This document shows, in pieces, positions 49,760-57,963 of a stretch of DNA of 64,000 bases. The stretch's first letter is position 1. Each line of letters starts with the position of its first letter. The stretch is from Thiobacillus sp. Lineage in GTDB: Bacteria; Pseudomonadota; Gammaproteobacteria; Burkholderiales; Thiobacillaceae. Location: contig JACKLQ010000002.1 of NCBI GenBank assembly GCA_024235835.1, forward strand, positions 62,001 through 126,000, given 5' to 3'. The notes under the pieces are model-generated. The model was not told where the DNA came from. It did not search any database and saw only the letters and a program-made list of their open reading frames with translations. A program made the position numbers and the translations under genes.

Positions 49760-51586
49760 ATAGGGGCGGTCAGGTTACCTGACCGGGCCCCTCCCACAGC
49801 ACCCGGCATGCGGGTCCGCACCGGGCGGTTCGAGAAGTTGAGGTCATGAGAGTCGAGGTACGCCGAGTTTGTCGAAGTAGGCAATGGTCAGCACCCGTTT
49901 GATGTCGCCATCGCTGTTTCTCCACCAGCAGTGGGAATTGCCCGCTACACGCCTTGCTACCTGTCCGGCTGCGCCCAGGTTGATCAGTTCCCGGTAGATC
50001 GTGCTACCCCGCCTCCAGTGCTTGAGTTGGATCGCCCTGAGCCGGTGCCGAAGCCATTCGTCCAGCGTCCGCCAGACTTTCGGTGTTTGCGCCAGCCCAA
50101 AGTAGGCTTTCCATCCCAACAGGTAAGGTTTGAGCTTGTCGATGACCTCGGCCATGCTGCGTCCGCCCGAGCGCCGGGTCAGTTGCCTGACCCTTTGCTT
50201 GAACGTCGCCATCGGCTTGTCGGCCACCCTGCGCTTGATCCCTTCCTTGGCAAACCAGAAGCTGTAGCCCAGGAACTTCCTTCCCGTCACGCTCGCCACC
50301 GCGCTCTTGGCCTCATTGACCTTGAGCCGCAGCTTGGCGTAACACCGCCGCAGTAGCGCCATCACCCGCTCGCCTGCCTTCCGGCTGCGTACATAGACGT
50401 TGCAGTCGTCGGCATAGCGCGCAAAGCAATGGCCGTACTTCTCCAATACCTTATCCACGTCATCCAGCAGCACGTTCGCCAGCAGCGGGCTCAGCGGCCC
50501 GCCTTGGGGCGTGCCCTGGTACCGATCCAGCACCACGCCATCGCTCATGATGCCGCTGGGCAGGTACGCCCGAATCAGCCGGATCACTCCGGCGTCGTCA
50601 ATGCGTTTCCCCAAACGGTCAATAAGGATGTCGTGATTGACGCGATCAAAGAATTTCTCAAGATCGACATCGACCACATTCCTCCGCCGGATTGGACGTA
50701 GCCCTGCGCCGCAAGCATCGCGTCGTGTGCCCGCCGTCCCGGCCGGAAGCCGTAGCTGTGTTCGCTGAAGGTGGGGTCCAGTATCGGTTGCAGCACTTGC
50801 AGCAGGGCTTGCTGGATCAGCCGATCCGTGGCCGTCGGGATGCCGAGCTCACGCTCGCCGCCGTCCGGTTTCGGAATCGTTACCCGTCGTACCGGTCTGG
50901 GCCGGTACGTCCCCCGCAGCAATTGTTCCCTTATCTCCGGCCACGCCGTGACGAGGTGGCGTCCGGTCTGCTCGATGTCCAGACCATCCACCCCCGCCGC
51001 CCCTTTGTTGGCTTTGACTCGTTTCCACGCTTGCCGCAGGTTGTCTCTCGTCAGGGCCGCAGCGAGCAGCCCTGACCCTGTGCTCTCGGTGTCCCGTCGC
51101 GGGTTGGCCGCTTCGTCGCTGACAGGATCGCGTCCGGCTTCACCGTGCGCTCCCCCCGCCCGCTCCGCTTGCGCGGACTTCTGACGCCTGGCGTTCAACA
51201 TCGACATGGCCTCGAACACTTCTCCTCGTTCGGCCATTCGCTCCTTGACTGGCAGCTACTACGGCCTCTGCTGACTTCTCGCTCCGCCTTCCGGCGTCGC
51301 CCTTTCAGGCGTAAGGCGAGATCTCCCCGGGTAAGAACGCACTCCTTCAATGCACAACCGCCGGATTTACGCCGCCTCGCCTTGATCACGAGAGCTTCTC
51401 GGTTTCATGCCCGTTCGCCCTGCTCGGCAACGCCTTCTATCCGGTTCTTGTCCATCGGTTCGCAGCTTCGCTCCACGCTTCCTCCCCACACTCGGTCGCC
51501 CTCATGCAGCTGCGCTTCGCTTCGTTCGCTGTGATCAACTTACGGTGGGACTTGCACCCACAAGAGTGCGCCCGTGCCGGGCGCGC
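49760..51586 (-). mobile_element. Group II intron inserted next to a transcription terminator
   Basis: The 5' end on the minus strand is near GCGCGCCC (51586), followed by GGGTGCAAGTCCCACC of domain I; the 3' region has a domain V-like hairpin (around 49791-49833: CCGCCCGGTGCGGACCCGCA) and a domain VI stem ending CCCCTAT near 49760. The insertion is directly after the terminator of the 51634-51939 gene. This fits introns of group IIC type, which recognise terminator hairpins; the class is inferred. Boundaries are good to a few bases. Confidence 0.78.
49844..51237 (-). pseudogene. Group II intron reverse transcriptase/maturase, frameshifted
   Basis: The first part (50584-51237) reads RDNLRQAWKRVKANKGAAGV, then HSYGFRPGRRAHDA up to AQGYVQSG; the second (from about 50677) reads RNVVDVDLEKFFDRVNHDIL, YQGTPQGGPLSPLLAN, the catalytic FARYADD and a maturase X region. 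A single-base deletion near 50680 breaks the frame; one added base would join AQGYVQSG to RRNVVDVD. No endonuclease domain is present. The enzyme would be about 465 residues if intact. Confidence 0.85.
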
Positions 51587-51589
51587 ATG

Positions 51590-51616
51590 AAAAAGGCCGG
51601 AATCGCTTCCGGCCTT
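51590..51616 (-). terminator. Terminator of the 51634-51939 gene; intron landing site
   Basis: On the minus strand AAGGCCGGAA-GCGA-TTCCGGCCTT is followed by five Ts, then CAT and the intron 5' end. It is complete in front of the intron. Confidence 0.9.
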
Positions 51617-51633
51617 GGTGGGGGTGAAAACGA

Positions 51634-51939
51634 TCAGCGGCTGACATCCAGCACCGCCCAACCGTAGTTGTCGCCATGGCCTTTTTCCGGGCCGGCGGCA
51701 CCGATGGCGAAGCCGGACTGGTCGATATCCCCGTTGCCGGCAGTGAAGCCGTTGTAGGCATCGATGCGGGGTGAGGCCATGCTGAAGCCGGTGCCCACGA
51801 AGGCGGGTTTGTCGAGGTCGTTGAGGACATAGCCATACGCATCGGGATTGCTGTCGCCGCCCCAATAGGTGCCGGCGAAGGCGGAGGTGGCCAACAGGCC
51901 GGAAGCGATCAGGCTGGTGATGAGTGTCGTGCTTTTCAT
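51634..51939 (-). CDS. Small secreted protein
   Basis: A 101-residue protein with a signal peptide (to about ATSAFAG) and a Gly/Asn/Asp-rich mature part (TYWGGDSNPDAYGYVLNDLD). No domain is recognised. An AAGGAGAA ribosome site and its own terminator indicate a single-gene unit. Confidence 0.72.
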   Translation of the reverse strand: MKSTTLITSLIASGLLATSAFAGTYWGGDSNPDAYGYVLNDLDKPAFVGTGFSMASPRIDAYNGFTAGNGDIDQSGFAIGAAGPEKGHGDNYGWAVLDVSR

Positions 51940-52085
51940 GATGTTCTCCTTCTCTTCGGTTGAGGTCAGTACGGGAGTTGTCCGTACTGGCGATTAAGAC
52001 CGGTTTGCTTTCCGAAACCTGACATCGGTGTTTGCATCGGTGTTTGCTTTCGGTCCGTGGATTGGTCGGGTGGCCAAAGCATTCC

Positions 52086-53405
52086 TTACAGATTTTTTTC
52101 AGGGGTAGCCGGATGCATCTCGGAAAGCGGCACGGACTGGCCCGATGCGTCCACCACCCGGCAGTGGGAACGATTCAGTTCCCGGGGTTCCCGCACGCCG
52201 CAGGCGTGGGCCAGGACGCCCACTTCCCGGGTCATGTTGCGTTGGTAGTGGGCCACCCGCTCCGCCTTGGCGGCGGGTACCAGCCCCTGCTGCAGGCGGG
52301 GGTCGTGGGTGGTGATGCCCGTGGGGCAGGTGTTGCGGTTGCAGCGCAGGGACTGGATGCAACCCAGGGCGAACATGAAGCCCCGGGCCGAGCAGGTGAA
52401 GTCCGCTCCGGCGCACAGGGCCCAGGCCACGTCCGCCGGGGTGACCAGCTTGCCCGAGGCGATGACCTTCACCCGTTCTCGCAAGCCGTATTCGGCCAGC
52501 TTGTCCACCAGCAGGGGCAGGGCCTCCCGCAAGGGTAGGCCCATATCGTCGATGAGGGCCTGGGGGGCGGCGCCGGTGCCGCCCTCGGCGCCGTCCACGG
52601 TGATGAAGTCCGGCGCGCTGTCCGGGCCCCGTGCCCGGATCAGGGCGAACAGGGCGTCCAGCCATGCCGGCCCGCCCAGCACCGCCTTGATGCCGGTGGG
52701 CTTGCCCGTCACCCGCCGCACCCGCTCGATCATGTCCAGCAACTCGCCGTTGTCGCGGATGTCCGGATGGCGGTTGGGGCTGATGGCGTCTTCTCCCACG
52801 CCGATCCCCCGGATGGCGGCAATCTCCGCCGTCACCTTGGCCCCGGGCAGGATGCCGCCCTCGCCGGTGTTGAGCCAGCAACCAGCCCGTTTCGCGCCCT
52901 GGGACAGGGCCAGCACGGCGGGCTTGGAAATCGCGCCGAAGCTCATGCCGGAGATATTGAACAGCGAACGGGTGATATAGGGCGAGCGGCAGCCCGGCCC
53001 GATGACCACCTCCCGGGGGGGTACCGCGTCCTCCCCCAGGGTGGGGAAGGGCGTATTGACGAACAGCACCGTACCCGGCCGGGTCAGGTCCCTGGTGGAG
53101 CCGAAGGCCACGGTGTTGTCCAGGTCCTTGGCGGCCCGGTACACCCAGGACCGCTGGGCCCGGTTGAAGGGCAGCTCCTCCCGGTCCATGGCGAAGAAAT
53201 ACTGGCGGAAGAACTGGCCCAGGCGCTCGAACAGATAGCGGAAGTGGACGATGACCGGATAGTTGCGGCGCAGGGCCTGGCGGGTCTGGGTCACGTCCAG
53301 CACATACACCACCACCAGGGCCAGGGCGGCCAGCCCCACCACGAAAACGAACAGGGCGGCGAGAAACTCCAGGGCCTGCATGACGAATGCGTGACTCGGG
53401 AACAT
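52086..53405 (-). CDS. FMN-binding glutamate-synthase-family membrane protein
   Basis: The ATG at 53405 (TGGAGG upstream) gives 439 residues with one or two N-terminal helices (about residues 8-36). The rest is the FMN-binding TIM-barrel of glutamate synthase large subunit: LFNISGMSFGAISKPAVLAL, LNTGEGGILPGAKV, DGAEGGTGAAPQALIDDMGL and RCNRNTCPTGITTHDP with the iron-sulfur cysteine region. The glutaminase domain is missing. The physiological reaction of these anchored homologues is not known. Confidence 0.9.
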   Translation of the reverse strand: MFPSHAFVMQALEFLAALFVFVVGLAALALVVVYVLDVTQTRQALRRNYPVIVHFRYLFERLGQFFRQYFFAMDREELPFNRAQRSWVYRAAKDLDNTVAFGSTRDLTRPGTVLFVNTPFPTLGEDAVPPREVVIGPGCRSPYITRSLFNISGMSFGAISKPAVLALSQGAKRAGCWLNTGEGGILPGAKVTAEIAAIRGIGVGEDAISPNRHPDIRDNGELLDMIERVRRVTGKPTGIKAVLGGPAWLDALFALIRARGPDSAPDFITVDGAEGGTGAAPQALIDDMGLPLREALPLLVDKLAEYGLRERVKVIASGKLVTPADVAWALCAGADFTCSARGFMFALGCIQSLRCNRNTCPTGITTHDPRLQQGLVPAAKAERVAHYQRNMTREVGVLAHACGVREPRELNRSHCRVVDASGQSVPLSEMHPATPEKNL

Positions 53406-53606
53406 GGCTTGCCTCCAGTTAAGTGTGTTTGCCCATGTGAGTCGTGGCAGGCGCGAATTGCTGACTGGCATTGTCAGGTTCGGCGGTTATCCTCGACTAA
53501 TAGCGTAGGTTCCTGCTTTGCAGTTCCGCTAGGCGCCCGTTTGATGCGCCGCGGGTTAGATGAAACTTAAGTGAAGCTGCCGGGCATGACAGATATGGAG
53601 ATCACC

Positions 53607-54536
53607 ATGCCGCATGCCATCTTTAAATTCATGGCCTTGATCGGCGTCTTGGTGGCCGGCCCAGCCCTGGCCTGGCACCAGGACTGGCAGGCCAGGGTGT
53701 TGCGGGTGGAAGTCACCCGCGCCGATGGCACCCAGGAGCTGGGCTCCGCCGTGCCCCTGGCGGGAGACCGTCTGGTGACCAACTGCCACGTGCTTCGCAA
53801 TGCGGCGCGCATCGAGGTGCAGGTGGGCGACGAGGCGCGTCTAGCCCGCACCGACCTGACGGACGCCTACCGGGATTTATGCTTCCTCACCCTGCCGGGC
53901 CTTAATGCCTCCCCCATGCCCATGATCGAACTGGGCGAGACCCGGGTGGGGCTGGAAGTGGCGGCGGTGGGCTGGCCGGCGGGCGAGTTCGCCGTGAGCC
54001 GGGGCCGGGTCATCGGCCTGCACGCCTGCGAATGCGACGGCGGCCGGGTCATCCAGACCTCCGCCCCCTTCGACCGGGGCGCCAGCGGCGGCGGCCTGTT
54101 CGACCACGACGGCCGCCTGGTGGGCATCCTCACCTTCAAGGCCAAGGCGGGGGGCAACTTCCACTTCGCCCTGCCGGTGGGCTGGCTGCGGCACATGGCG
54201 GAGAGCAAGCTGGAACCCATCGCCGGGCATCAGACCTTCTGGGAGGCCCCCGGCAGGGAGAGCGGCTATTTCCTGACCGCCTGCGACCTGGGCGCCAAGG
54301 AGAACTGGCGCGCCCTGCAACGCCTGGCGGAGGAATGGTGCGAGCAGGAACCCAACAACCCCGAAGCCTGGATGGCCCTGGGCCGCGCCCTGCGGGGCCG
54401 GGATCAGGCGGAGGACGCCGCCGCCGCCTTCCAGAAGGTACTGATGCTGGATTCCACCCACGCGGAAGCCAAGTGGGCCTTGGAACAGCTGGAGTTCGAA
54501 CTGAGCAAAAGCCTTATGCCCACCGGGGCGCTGTGA
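53607..54536 (+). CDS. Secreted trypsin-like serine protease with TPR-like tail
   Basis: The ATG at 53607 has GGAG upstream; 309 residues with a signal peptide (to about GPALA). Catalytic residues of the chymotrypsin fold are visible: His in VTNCHVL, Asp in YRDLCFL, Ser in RGASGGGLF. About residues 225-300 form a TPR-like helical repeat (NNPEAWMALGRALRGRDQAE). Probably a periplasmic DegP-like protease without PDZ domains. Confidence 0.87.
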   Translation: MPHAIFKFMALIGVLVAGPALAWHQDWQARVLRVEVTRADGTQELGSAVPLAGDRLVTNCHVLRNAARIEVQVGDEARLARTDLTDAYRDLCFLTLPGLNASPMPMIELGETRVGLEVAAVGWPAGEFAVSRGRVIGLHACECDGGRVIQTSAPFDRGASGGGLFDHDGRLVGILTFKAKAGGNFHFALPVGWLRHMAESKLEPIAGHQTFWEAPGRESGYFLTACDLGAKENWRALQRLAEEWCEQEPNNPEAWMALGRALRGRDQAEDAAAAFQKVLMLDSTHAEAKWALEQLEFELSKSLMPTGAL

Positions 54537-54573
54537 GCAGGCGAGATTTCGATTCCACACCCTGGAGAACTCC

Positions 54574-54828
54574 ATGCGCCTGCTACTGACCCTCACCCTA
54601 GCCACCACCCTGGTTTGGCATTCCACTTCCGTCCTTGATGACGGCGTGCCGGTCATCAAGGACGATGACCAGTTGAACCGGGAACTGACTGGCCGGTGCA
54701 CGCCATTGCCACCGACGCCCTGCGCACGTACCCGAAGGACACCCCTAGGGGATAGGGCGGCCGTCACCCATCGGCATGTCCAGATTCATCCGGCTTGGCC
54801 AGGCTGGTCATCGCATGACTGCGACTGA
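54574..54828 (+). CDS. Possible small secreted protein
   Basis: An ATG with GGAG upstream starts an 84-residue frame with an apparent signal peptide (MRLLLTLTLATTLVWHS). The later half is Arg/Pro/Thr-rich and does not look protein-like, so the original gene may be frameshifted near 54700. It is 37 bp after the protease gene. Confidence 0.35.
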   Translation: MRLLLTLTLATTLVWHSTSVLDDGVPVIKDDDQLNRELTGRCTPLPPTPCARTRRTPLGDRAAVTHRHVQIHPAWPGWSSHDCD

Positions 54829-54917
54829 AGCAGGATCACTTTCCTTCGACCCACCTAAGCAGCACCTACACAGGAATTTTCAGCAGTAAGCGGGTTTAGT
54901 GAAACCCGCATGGAATC

Positions 54918-54961
54918 TGGTGGCAGGGGCGGAATCGAACCGTCGACACGCGGATTTTCAA
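54918..54961 (-). repeat. tRNA-Phe-like 3' fragment, left copy (attachment-site scar)
   Basis: 37 bp (54925-54961) are identical to 57785-57821. On the minus strand the sequence reads like a tRNA-Phe 3' half: anticodon loop TTGAAAATCC, T-loop GGTTCGATTCC and acceptor end. The T-stem has an A-C mismatch and the 5' half is missing, so it is not a tRNA gene. Confidence 0.75.
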
Positions 54962-54973
54962 AAAAATTTTGAA

Positions 54974-55038
54974 ACGCAGCCATACGCAACTATGTTAATA
55001 AACAAGCACTTGAGCGAATTCAAACGCAACTGAACGCA
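54974..55038. promoter_or_regulatory. ACGCA repeats beside the left att copy
   Basis: Two pairs of ACGCA (54974/54984 and 55024/55034) are spaced exactly 10 bp apart, one helical turn. They resemble integrase arm-binding sites. The gap from 55039 to 55301 shows no gene. Confidence 0.4.
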
Positions 55039-55301
55039 CCCAGGACAGGCTTTTCACGATGGCAGTGTCAGAAAATCGTCAGACGCTGACCATCGCCCAC
55101 ACGCTATAACCGACCCTCGCCCCAGGCGATGCATTGGGTATCGGAATACCCTGTGCGACCCGGCCGGTGTTCCTGCCCCACAGTCCCCGGGCACGGCCTG
55201 TAGAGGTCCGCGCGATCGCGGTTTACCCACTTTTCCGGCTCCCAGATCAAACTCGCCCGACCCATTGCTACATTGGTTTCCATCCACTTTAAAGCCAAAC
55301 C

Positions 55302-55508
55302 ATGGAAACCCAAACCCAATCCACGCTCATGGACAAGCAAGCGGTGTACAAGCGCCTGGCGATCTCGCCCCGCACCCTGGAATACATGACCAAGGGCGGG
55401 CAGTTTCCGCCGCCGGTCAGGATCGGCAAGCACGTGTAATGGAGTACGGCGGCAGTTGACCGGTGGCAACACCGGCTCTTTGCCGCCCAGGAGTCCTGGC
55501 AAGGGTAG
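55302..55508 (+). pseudogene. AlpA-type excisionase/regulator with an in-frame stop
   Basis: The frame reads LMDKQAVYKRLAISPRTLEY, then GGQFPPPVRIGKHV, a TAA at codon 46 (55437-55439), WSTAAVDRWQ and a normal TAG at 55508. Intact AlpA proteins have a tyrosine or arginine before the W, so a single base change (TAT/TAC to TAA) explains the stop. Such small helix-turn-helix proteins are usual next to integrases. Confidence 0.78.
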
Positions 55509-55727
55509 GCTCGCTCCTCTGGGGCATCCCCCGCCATTACCGAACCGTGGACTGTCAGGGCGTGCCCCCGCCGCAGGGCCCGGGCATTGAACGAGTGTGT
55601 TCAGGCTGTTGTGCATCTCGCGACATCCAGGAGAAGTACCAGCCGCCCTGCCCAGCAAGGTTTCCCGGGCGCGGTGGCGGACCATCCACGTCCCATGCCA
55701 TCAACTGCGTATTGCAAGCACTGAAAC

Positions 55728-57032
55728 CTAGAATCCCGTCCGAATTTCGTCAGCCAGACGGCGCAGCGAAGCGGCGTCGCCCTCCAAGCCGGTAAATGCG
55801 AACGGGTTGAGGAACACCCCGCCCTGGAGCAGGTTGCGGTCTACCGAGGTCAGGCCCGCCTCGGCGCATACGTCATCCCAATGCTCCCGGATGGCATGCA
55901 GTTGGGCCTCGACAATGGTGATGGCCTCGCCCAAATTCAAATGATATGACTCCACCCCCGCCAGGCAGGTGCTCAAGCGGCTCATGTTGTCGTTGCCGTG
56001 TATGAGCATGGCCTGGCTCGCCTCCTGCCCGGTTCGGGCCTGGGGGCAGACATCGTAGGCCGGTGTGAGGGTGAGCTGTTCGCCGTCCCAGAAGGCGGCG
56101 TGGTTTCGGGCGTGGTCATCCGTGTTGCCGCACAGGATGTTGAACACCATCCTGCTGAACAGTTCCCGCAGCGTGGCCTTTGAACCCGTGAACCGGTTTC
56201 GAATGACGGCTGCCAAGTCCGAGTAGCTGGCGTAGCGCGCCAGCATCTCGTCCAGGCCGAGGATGGTCAGGGCAGAAACCATCGGCTTGCGCACCCAGCC
56301 AGCCTGGTTCCGCACCCGGTCGAACCGCTCGACCAGCAGGACGTCCTTGCCTGCGGCGCGGACGATGGAAACGGGAGCGGCTTCCATTTCCGCGAGCAAG
56401 GCCAGCCGCATGGCCACGAACTCGGCTTTCACCACGCTGTATAGATCGGTCGATGCCGAGAATTTTGCAATGAACTTGCGGCTGCCGTCCTCGATCAGTG
56501 CCTTGGGACGGGCACCGCCGATGGCGGTGCCATGTCGCAAGGCCAGATCAAGCTCGGGAGTGAGCGGGGTACCCCGCTCAACACGTTCGGCAGCCTGTTG
56601 CAGCTCTTCAAGGCTGGCGTTCTGCGCGTTGCGGGGGACGTATTGTGTTGGTGAAGTCTGAAAGTCCAGTGCCCCGATTCGGTCGGATCCCGACTCGAGC
56701 AAAAAGACGAGCTCGGACAAGTCCATCCCGTCCAGCTGGGCGCCTTTCGTGCCGAATTTCTTGTTCAGGATCACCCGCCGGCCCCAGGCGTCAGGTGCAG
56801 CGTCGCGGAGGCACCCCGGCATGGACAGGCCCTCGAGCAGGGGCAACGCGCCCGAACGAAGCGGCAACTCCGGGAGGTAGAGGGGGATGGCGCCGGGACG
56901 GGACAAGAAGGATTGGCCGTAGTTGAACCGCAATTCGTCCCCGTCCGCGAAGAGGCGACCGGCCACCACTGGCGCCGTCGCATCGGGCAACCAGACCCAG
57001 ACAAAGGCCTCCGTGTAGGCGTCAGAACGCAT
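55728..57032 (-). CDS. hipA: HipA-family serine/threonine kinase toxin
   Basis: The 434-residue HipA has an N-terminal HipA_N-like domain (residues 1-110) and the kinase core: IGGARPKALIEDGSRKFIAK (nucleotide-binding), FNILCGNTDDHARNHAAFW (catalytic N-x-D-D-H-x-x-N) and LTPAYDVCP (metal-binding DxxP). The antitoxin gene overlaps by 11 bp upstream. It lies between two direct att-like repeats and appears to be cargo of an integrated element. Confidence 0.9.
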   Translation of the reverse strand: MRSDAYTEAFVWVWLPDATAPVVAGRLFADGDELRFNYGQSFLSRPGAIPLYLPELPLRSGALPLLEGLSMPGCLRDAAPDAWGRRVILNKKFGTKGAQLDGMDLSELVFLLESGSDRIGALDFQTSPTQYVPRNAQNASLEELQQAAERVERGTPLTPELDLALRHGTAIGGARPKALIEDGSRKFIAKFSASTDLYSVVKAEFVAMRLALLAEMEAAPVSIVRAAGKDVLLVERFDRVRNQAGWVRKPMVSALTILGLDEMLARYASYSDLAAVIRNRFTGSKATLRELFSRMVFNILCGNTDDHARNHAAFWDGEQLTLTPAYDVCPQARTGQEASQAMLIHGNDNMSRLSTCLAGVESYHLNLGEAITIVEAQLHAIREHWDDVCAEAGLTSVDRNLLQGGVFLNPFAFTGLEGDAASLRRLADEIRTGF

Positions 57033-57375
57033 CGTTCACTTCGGTGTCGGCTTTGTGGATTGCCTTGGGGAGCAGGGCGAGCTTGTCATCGGCGCGCGCG
57101 ATTTTGTCCACCAGCCGGCCCGGGCCGGCATCGAACAGAGGGACCCCGACAAGGGCGGCCGCCTCAAACATGAGGCCCACCTCGACCTTCGGATCACCCT
57201 TCTCGATACGTTGCAGGGTGCTACGCGAGATGCCCGTCCGTTCGGCCAGCTCCGCAGCCGTCATCCGGCGCTGCTTGCGGGCAAGCTGGATAAGTTTGCC
57301 AAGCAAGGTGAGCGCCTCGAGCGAGGCGCGGGAATAAGTTCTGTGCTCAATACGCGGCATAGCTGAATGACTCAT
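57022..57375 (-). CDS. hipB: HipB-type Xre antitoxin
   Basis: The 117-residue protein (or 112 from an ATG at 57360) has a helix-turn-helix RRMTAAELAERTGISRSTLQ and a C-terminal extension. It should neutralise HipA and repress the operon through the palindromes at 57367 and 57418. The gene overlaps hipA by 11 bp. Both possible starts lack a clear ribosome site. Confidence 0.87.
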   Translation of the reverse strand: MSHSAMPRIEHRTYSRASLEALTLLGKLIQLARKQRRMTAAELAERTGISRSTLQRIEKGDPKVEVGLMFEAAALVGVPLFDAGPGRLVDKIARADDKLALLPKAIHKADTEVNDAF

Positions 57376-57437
57376 TGATGAATCATCATAAAGAACGGGA
57401 GCTGCATGTCAATACGATTGATTCATCTATGAGTCAT
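57367..57437. promoter_or_regulatory. Two palindromic hipBA operators
   Basis: ATGACTCAT-TG-ATGAATCAT (57367-57386) and TTGATTCAT-CT-ATGAGTCAT (57418-57437) share the consensus TGA[CT]TCAT-N2-ATGA[AG]TCA. They are about 51 bp apart. The first overlaps the possible 57375 start codon, which implies direct autorepression. The gap to 57776 shows no gene. Confidence 0.7.
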
Positions 57438-57776
57438 ATGTCAATTATATGGTTTATAGATGGTTCATATTATAAACCGGACGGGCGGAGGATTTCATGT
57501 GTTCAAGCCTTCGTTTGGGGTGACTCAAGGCAATGGGCATCATCTGATCGGCTTGGGTGTCGAGTCCCATGTCATACAGGTCGGCATCAACATGCCTGAC
57601 CTCGAGCAGGCCCAGGGCATCGGATCCTTGAGGGTGTTAATCAGCGTGCAAATTTGACCAAAGCGATGTGAAGTCAATGGAGCGACACGCGGACTTCGGA
57701 ATGCTGCCGGGGAAAGCGTGAGCCCAGAAAGCAAAAAGGCCACCGCAATGGGTAGCCTAAATGCTTGATTTGTTAG

Positions 57777-57821
57777 TGGTGGCCAGGGGCGGAATCGAAC
57801 CGTCGACACGCGGATTTTCAA
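57777..57821 (-). repeat. tRNA-Phe-like 3' fragment, right copy (att site next to integrase)
   Basis: The 37-bp core is identical to the left copy, in the same orientation. It has one more C (GGCCAGGGG against GGCAGGGG). On the minus strand it also lacks the 5' half of a tRNA. It adjoins the integrase gene, as attachment sites usually do. Confidence 0.78.
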
Positions 57822-57883
57822 TCCCATGACACCGTTCGTATCCTATTGATTTGCAATGCTTTCAAACACATACTTCACCCTGA

Positions 57884-57952
57884 ATTGCACATAATTGCAC
57901 ACGGAATGCGGTTTATTGCCGGTGCATGTGCAATTGCACATGAATTTGCACA
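57884..57952. promoter_or_regulatory. Iterated TTGCACA boxes in front of the integrase
   Basis: ATTGCACA occurs at 57884, 57894 (10 bp apart) and 57933; TGTGCAATTGCACA (57927-57940) is a perfect palindrome; TTTGCACA is at 57945. They may be integrase arm sites, a repressor operator, or both. Confidence 0.5.
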
Positions 57953-57963
57953 GGGGGAAAACG

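Noticed and set aside
50692..51534. Plus-strand frames across the group II intron
   Set aside because: They are antisense to the reverse transcriptase and the structured intron RNA; no features of real genes.
55104..55685. 193-codon minus-strand frame over the AlpA region
   Set aside because: It runs antisense to the AlpA-like frame and has no ribosome site or recognisable domain.
57460..57657. 65-codon frame between the hipBA promoter and the right att site
   Set aside because: No ribosome site, no family, and weak codon bias; the region is better explained as non-coding flank.
57777..57821. Possible tRNA-Phe gene
   Set aside because: Only the 3' half is present, the 5' half is absent on both copies, and the T-stem has a mismatch.
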